Part shown: in pieces, positions 6,256-8,795 of the stretch
Layout of the letters: the number at the start of each line of letters is the position of its first letter
Position numbering within the stretch: the stretch's first letter is position 1
Source of the DNA: JAFMIT01 sp044341215
Lineage (GTDB): Bacteria; Actinomycetota; Actinomycetes; S36-B12; UBA5976
Direction: 5' to 3'
Assembly: GCA_044341215.1 (NCBI GenBank)
Contig: JBIISC010000038.1
Location: forward strand, 1-8,795
Length of the DNA: 8,795 bases
Position numbers and translations under genes: made by a program
The notes under the pieces: generated by a model
Told to the model about the DNA's origin: nothing
The model's database searches: none
The model's input: the letters and a program-made list of their open reading frames with translations, nothing else

Positions 6256-7329
6256 ATGGCGCTAACAATTGGCATTGTGGGACTTCCAAACGTGGGTAAA
6301 TCCACCTTATTCAATGCTCTTACGAAAAATAACGTGCTAGCAGCTAATTACCCATTTGCGACTATTGAGCCGAATACGGGCGTAGTGGGAGTTCCAGACA
6401 GCCGGCTAGGCAAGCTTGCAGAAATCTTTGGTTCGGAACGCATATTGCCTGCCACTGTGACTTTCGTAGATATCGCTGGCATCGTCCGCGGGGCAAGCGA
6501 AGGCCAGGGAATGGGCAACAAGTTCTTGGCAAATATCCGCGAATCAGACGGCATCTGCCAAGTTATTCGCGCTTTCAAAGATCCTGATGTCGTTCACGTT
6601 GATGGAAAAGTGTCTCCGAAAGACGACATCGAAACTATAAACATTGAATTAATGATGGCCGACTTGCAGACAATTGAAAAGGTTGTCCCACGCTTGCAAA
6701 AAGAGGCGAAGATCGACAAATCAAAGGCTTCGGTTCTTGATGCGATTGAAATTGCTAAGAATCATCTTGACCGCGGTGTAACAATCTTTGCTTCGGGCAT
6801 GGATATTGAACCACTTCGCGAACTCTTCTTGCTCACTGCAAAGCCATTCATTTATGTATTCAACGTGGATGAAGCCGAACTCGTTGACGAACCGTTTAAA
6901 AACGAAATGCGCAAGTTGGTTGAACCTGCCGATGCGGTTTTCTTGAATGCAAAACTTGAAGCTGATCTAGCCGAACTCGACGACGCAGAAGCATTAGAGC
7001 TTTTGCAATCAGTTGGGCAATCAGAAAGTGGGCTAGCAATTCTTGCCAGAGTAGGTTTCAGCACTCTTGGATTACAAACTTATTTAACTGCTGGTCCAAA
7101 AGAATCTCGGGCTTGGACAATTCCGCAAGGCGCAACTGCTCCAGAAGCTGCTGGCGTGATCCATACTGATTTTCAAAAAGGATTTATCAAAGCTGAAGTT
7201 GTTTCATTTGCCGATTTAGTCGAGACCGGCTCAGTTGCAGAAGCCCGTTCTAAAGGAAAAGCGCGGATGGAAGGCAAGGACTACGTAATGGCAGATGGCG
7301 ACGTAGTTGAATTCCGCTTCAACGTCTAA
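6256..7329 (+). CDS. ychF: YchF (OLA1-type) ribosome-associated ATPase
   Basis: Obg-family P-loop NTPase that prefers ATP over GTP, binds ribosomes and is linked to translation and oxidative-stress responses. It has 357 residues, against about 363 in E. coli. The G1 P-loop GLPNVGKST is at 9-17, followed by YPFATIEPNTGVV (32-44). G3 is VDIAG (71-75) followed by IVRGASEGQGMGN. The G4 position reads NVDE (203-206) instead of NKxD, the change that explains ATP preference in this family. A helical insertion lies at about 125-200. The C-terminal TGS domain (about 275-355) includes LQTYLTAGPKESRAWTI, GVIHTDFQKGFIKAEV and MEGKDYVMADGDVVEFRFNV. The start is ATG 6256, directly before the first strand of the G domain. 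The TAATG overlap links it to the following DUF1905 gene. Confidence is very high. Confidence 0.97.
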   Translation: MALTIGIVGLPNVGKSTLFNALTKNNVLAANYPFATIEPNTGVVGVPDSRLGKLAEIFGSERILPATVTFVDIAGIVRGASEGQGMGNKFLANIRESDGICQVIRAFKDPDVVHVDGKVSPKDDIETINIELMMADLQTIEKVVPRLQKEAKIDKSKASVLDAIEIAKNHLDRGVTIFASGMDIEPLRELFLLTAKPFIYVFNVDEAELVDEPFKNEMRKLVEPADAVFLNAKLEADLAELDDAEALELLQSVGQSESGLAILARVGFSTLGLQTYLTAGPKESRAWTIPQGATAPEAAGVIHTDFQKGFIKAEVVSFADLVETGSVAEARSKGKARMEGKDYVMADGDVVEFRFNV

Positions 7330-7622
7330 TGAAGTATTCATTCTCAGAAGAGATGTTCAATTGGCGCGGCCCAGCTCCACATTATTTTGTGTTTTTACCA
7401 GTCGAAATTAGTGACGAAATCAAATTGCTTGCCGCATCCTTTTCATATGGCTGGGGAGCAATAGCTGTTGAAGTGAAAATTGGTGGATCTATTTGGGAGA
7501 CCGCAATATTCACAAAAGATGGCCGATACTTAGTACCAATAAAAAAGGCAGTCCGCTTTGGTGAGAAACTTGAAGTCGGCGAACAAATACAAATTGAGTT
7601 AGAACTTACCGCCTCGGTTTAA
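7329..7622 (+). CDS. DUF1905 domain protein
   Basis: Small protein of 97 residues without signal or membrane segment, probably cytoplasmic. It matches the DUF1905 pattern as I know it: an N-terminal strand with W-R-G-P-x-P-x-Y-F-V-x-L-P (12-24), Y-G-W-G-x-I-A-V (40-47), I-G-G-x-x-W-x-T-x-I-F (51-61) and Y-L-V-P-I-K-K-A-V-R (67-76), ending in a GEQIQIELEL strand. The fold should be a small beta barrel; the biochemical role is unknown. Its ATG overlaps the ychF stop (TAATG), with no Shine-Dalgarno, so translation probably depends on ribosomes finishing ychF. Its 3' end overlaps the convergent sulfotransferase-like gene by 17 bp. The family is a good match; no function can be assigned from the position. 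Confidence 0.8.
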   Translation: MKYSFSEEMFNWRGPAPHYFVFLPVEISDEIKLLAASFSYGWGAIAVEVKIGGSIWETAIFTKDGRYLVPIKKAVRFGEKLEVGEQIQIELELTASV

Positions 7623-8748
7623 ACCTGCGAGGATTTAATATCTCTTTGATACGAATTTTCACTTCCGCAAATAACAGATCATTAGGTAGTCGTTTGACTA
7701 TATCTTCCCTGGAGTAGGCAAGAAACATTCGAGCCGCAGTTTTGACCGGAATCATTTCAGGGATTTCGTTTTCGCCAGCAGGCACGCTTGAACCAGCCAA
7801 GGAATCCAAATCACCACTTATAGAAAGATTTAGATTCTTTATCTCTGCGATATGGCGTTTAGTAGTTTCATTTGCTGCGTCGATGGCCCATTGTGGTGTC
7901 AGAAGTCTTTTTGCATCTGGATTCTTACTTTCTGAATCAGTCAAGAACTTCGCAGCGCCCTCGCGAATAAAGATTTTGAAGTCTGTCCAATCGCGGTCGC
8001 GTCGGTATAGACGATTAATTTCCTTTAATAATGCGCCTTCATCCATAGTCAAAGAGCGATTCGTGCCAACATTCTTAAATTGGCGCAGGGTGCCTTTTTC
8101 GAGCTTTAGCAATTGATTAAAAGTCTCAAAAATGAAATCACGATTATTTTCGTCTGCCACAACCAAGCCAACATGTTCATTTGTAAAGACGTCAATCCAA
8201 CGCTGCAAAACTGCCGGGTAATCATGGCGAAGCCAAAATTGTTTAGCGGCACTGGTTTCGCGTTTCGGATCGAAGACTTGTTGCAGCCAAGTTTCGTAGG
8301 AAACTTTTATTTGACCAAACTTAATCTTCTGTTGGTATGCGGACGGCAATATTTTCACAAGCGGTCTAATAGTGAAGATGACATCTTTCTCAAGAGCCTT
8401 GGTTTCATCTTTTACTTTTTGAATTTGTGGAACAAGCAGTTCACACAACATTTCTGAACTGAAAATGGATGTGCCTTTATAACCATTTAGTTGATTGCGT
8501 AAATCATTCCAAGTTTCAATTGGCTCAAAATCGTTTTCTGATTCTTCAGCTCGCCAACCTTCGGGTTTGCCGATTAATGCAAGTGCTGCAAAGTGGTGGT
8601 CTGTTTCAGCCGCTAACCGTGGGTCAACCACTCGCGGATAAAAGACACCTTGTTTTAACAATGCATATTGCTTCAAGTTCATACTCGCCTGCAAGGCGGT
8701 AGTCCCGGTCTTGAGGAACCCAGCATGAATCAATAAACGTTTAGCCAC
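7606..8748 (-). CDS. Sulfotransferase-like P-loop protein
   Basis: 380 residues, cytoplasmic, no signal peptide. It opens with a strand and P-loop, LLIHAGFLKTGTTALQ (5-20), which is the 5'-phosphosulfate-binding loop pattern (GxxKTGTTxLQ) of PAPS-dependent sulfotransferases. DVIFTIRPLVKILPSAYQQKIKFG (122-145) resembles the 3'-phosphate-binding strand-helix, with R128 and S136 as candidate contacts. FWLRHDYPAVLQRWIDVF (171-188) and NRSLTMDEGALLKEIN (230-245) recall the actinobacterial 'sulfotransferase family' of unknown substrate. The C-terminal part (about 250-380) has no motif I recognise and ends in a basic RRFKPRR tail. The start is GTG 8748: an in-frame TAA (8760-8758) lies 12 nt upstream and the P-loop begins only eight residues in. 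Acceptor substrate unknown; cell-surface glycan is a guess. The start codon lies within a large inverted repeat. Confidence 0.75.
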   Translation of the reverse strand: MAKRLLIHAGFLKTGTTALQASMNLKQYALLKQGVFYPRVVDPRLAAETDHHFAALALIGKPEGWRAEESENDFEPIETWNDLRNQLNGYKGTSIFSSEMLCELLVPQIQKVKDETKALEKDVIFTIRPLVKILPSAYQQKIKFGQIKVSYETWLQQVFDPKRETSAAKQFWLRHDYPAVLQRWIDVFTNEHVGLVVADENNRDFIFETFNQLLKLEKGTLRQFKNVGTNRSLTMDEGALLKEINRLYRRDRDWTDFKIFIREGAAKFLTDSESKNPDAKRLLTPQWAIDAANETTKRHIAEIKNLNLSISGDLDSLAGSSVPAGENEIPEMIPVKTAARMFLAYSREDIVKRLPNDLLFAEVKIRIKEILNPRRFKPRR

Positions 8749-8780
8749 CCGCTTAGTTTATGAACCAAGCGGGTGGCTAA
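8741..8780. repeat. Perfect 14-bp inverted repeat around the promoter and start codon
   Basis: TTAGCCACCCGCTT (8741-8754) and its exact reverse complement (8767-8780) are separated by 12 bases (8755-8766). The left arm covers the first eight transcribed bases of the sulfotransferase-like gene and positions -1 to -6. The spacer holds its -10 TAAACT. The right arm spans -19 to -32. This fits an operator for a dimeric repressor. Alternatively it is a terminator hairpin for a minus-strand gene entering from the right, though the T-run after it (ACGTTTATTG) is poor. Confidence 0.7.
8755..8760 (-). promoter_or_regulatory. Putative -10 element of sulfotransferase-like gene (TAAACT), leaderless
   Basis: TAAACT on the minus strand lies exactly at -12 to -7 from GTG 8748. 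It falls in the spacer of the flanking 14-bp inverted repeat. No -35 or Shine-Dalgarno is seen. Its first three bases also form the in-frame TAA upstream of the gene. Confidence 0.5.
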
Positions 8781-8795
8781 CGGGTTTTACGTTAT

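Noticed and set aside
7742..8457. Two plus-strand open frames of 124 and 114 codons opposite the sulfotransferase-like gene
   Set aside because: They overlap a gene with clear motifs and an in-frame start, have no recognisable domain, and look like low-complexity antisense translation.
8778..8794. Small inverted repeat TAACG-7-CGTTA at the right edge
   Set aside because: Five base pairs with a 7-base spacer is expected by chance, and the flanking sequence is cut off.
1..8795. CRISPR arrays, tRNA or rRNA genes, insertion sequences, toxin-antitoxin or defence modules
   Set aside because: I looked for direct repeat arrays, transposase or nuclease cassettes and tRNA-like features on both strands and saw none; the content is housekeeping genes plus small conserved proteins.

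Overview
The window looks like housekeeping chromosome from a streamlined, low-to-moderate GC actinobacterium. Freshwater acI-type Nanopelagicales is my best guess, but this is inference only. Three things support it. The proteins are actinobacterial in type: DUF4245, DUF6542, class I fumarase with a fused C-terminal domain, and actinobacterial-style XseA/XseB. The gene order xseB-xseA / ispH / DUF6542 / (rmuC) / ychF next to fumarase is the one I know from actinobacteria such as Mycobacterium. The DNA is clearly less GC-rich than in most actinobacteria, and genes abut or overlap almost everywhere.

Layout from left to right: a class I fumarase on the minus strand that runs off the left edge; a DUF4245 membrane-anchored protein (+); exonuclease VII xseA-xseB (-); ispH, the last enzyme of the MEP isoprenoid pathway (+); a rmuC and DUF6542 pair (-); ychF followed by a coupled DUF1905 gene (+); and a sulfotransferase-like P-loop protein (-). 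Transcription direction switches at almost every gene. All three convergent junctions have no intergenic DNA: an 8-bp overlap, exact abutment and a 17-bp overlap. The three internal divergent junctions are about 43, 78 and 50 bp. No stretch over 300 bp lacks a gene. I see no rRNA, tRNA, IS element, CRISPR array or phage gene.

Functionally this is a conserved neighbourhood rather than one pathway. It holds central carbon metabolism (fumarase), DNA repair (exonuclease VII, RmuC), isoprenoid precursor synthesis (IspH), and a ribosome-associated ATPase (YchF), with several small proteins of unknown role. I did not find a new multi-gene defence or biosynthetic system.

The most interesting signals are regulatory. 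A TANNNT -10 hexamer sits at exactly -12 to -7 from the start codon of four genes, and nearly so for ychF, which points to leaderless mRNAs. A perfect 14-bp inverted repeat with a 12-nt spacer brackets the promoter and start codon of the sulfotransferase-like gene at the right edge. The usual glpX gene is also absent between fumarase and DUF4245.
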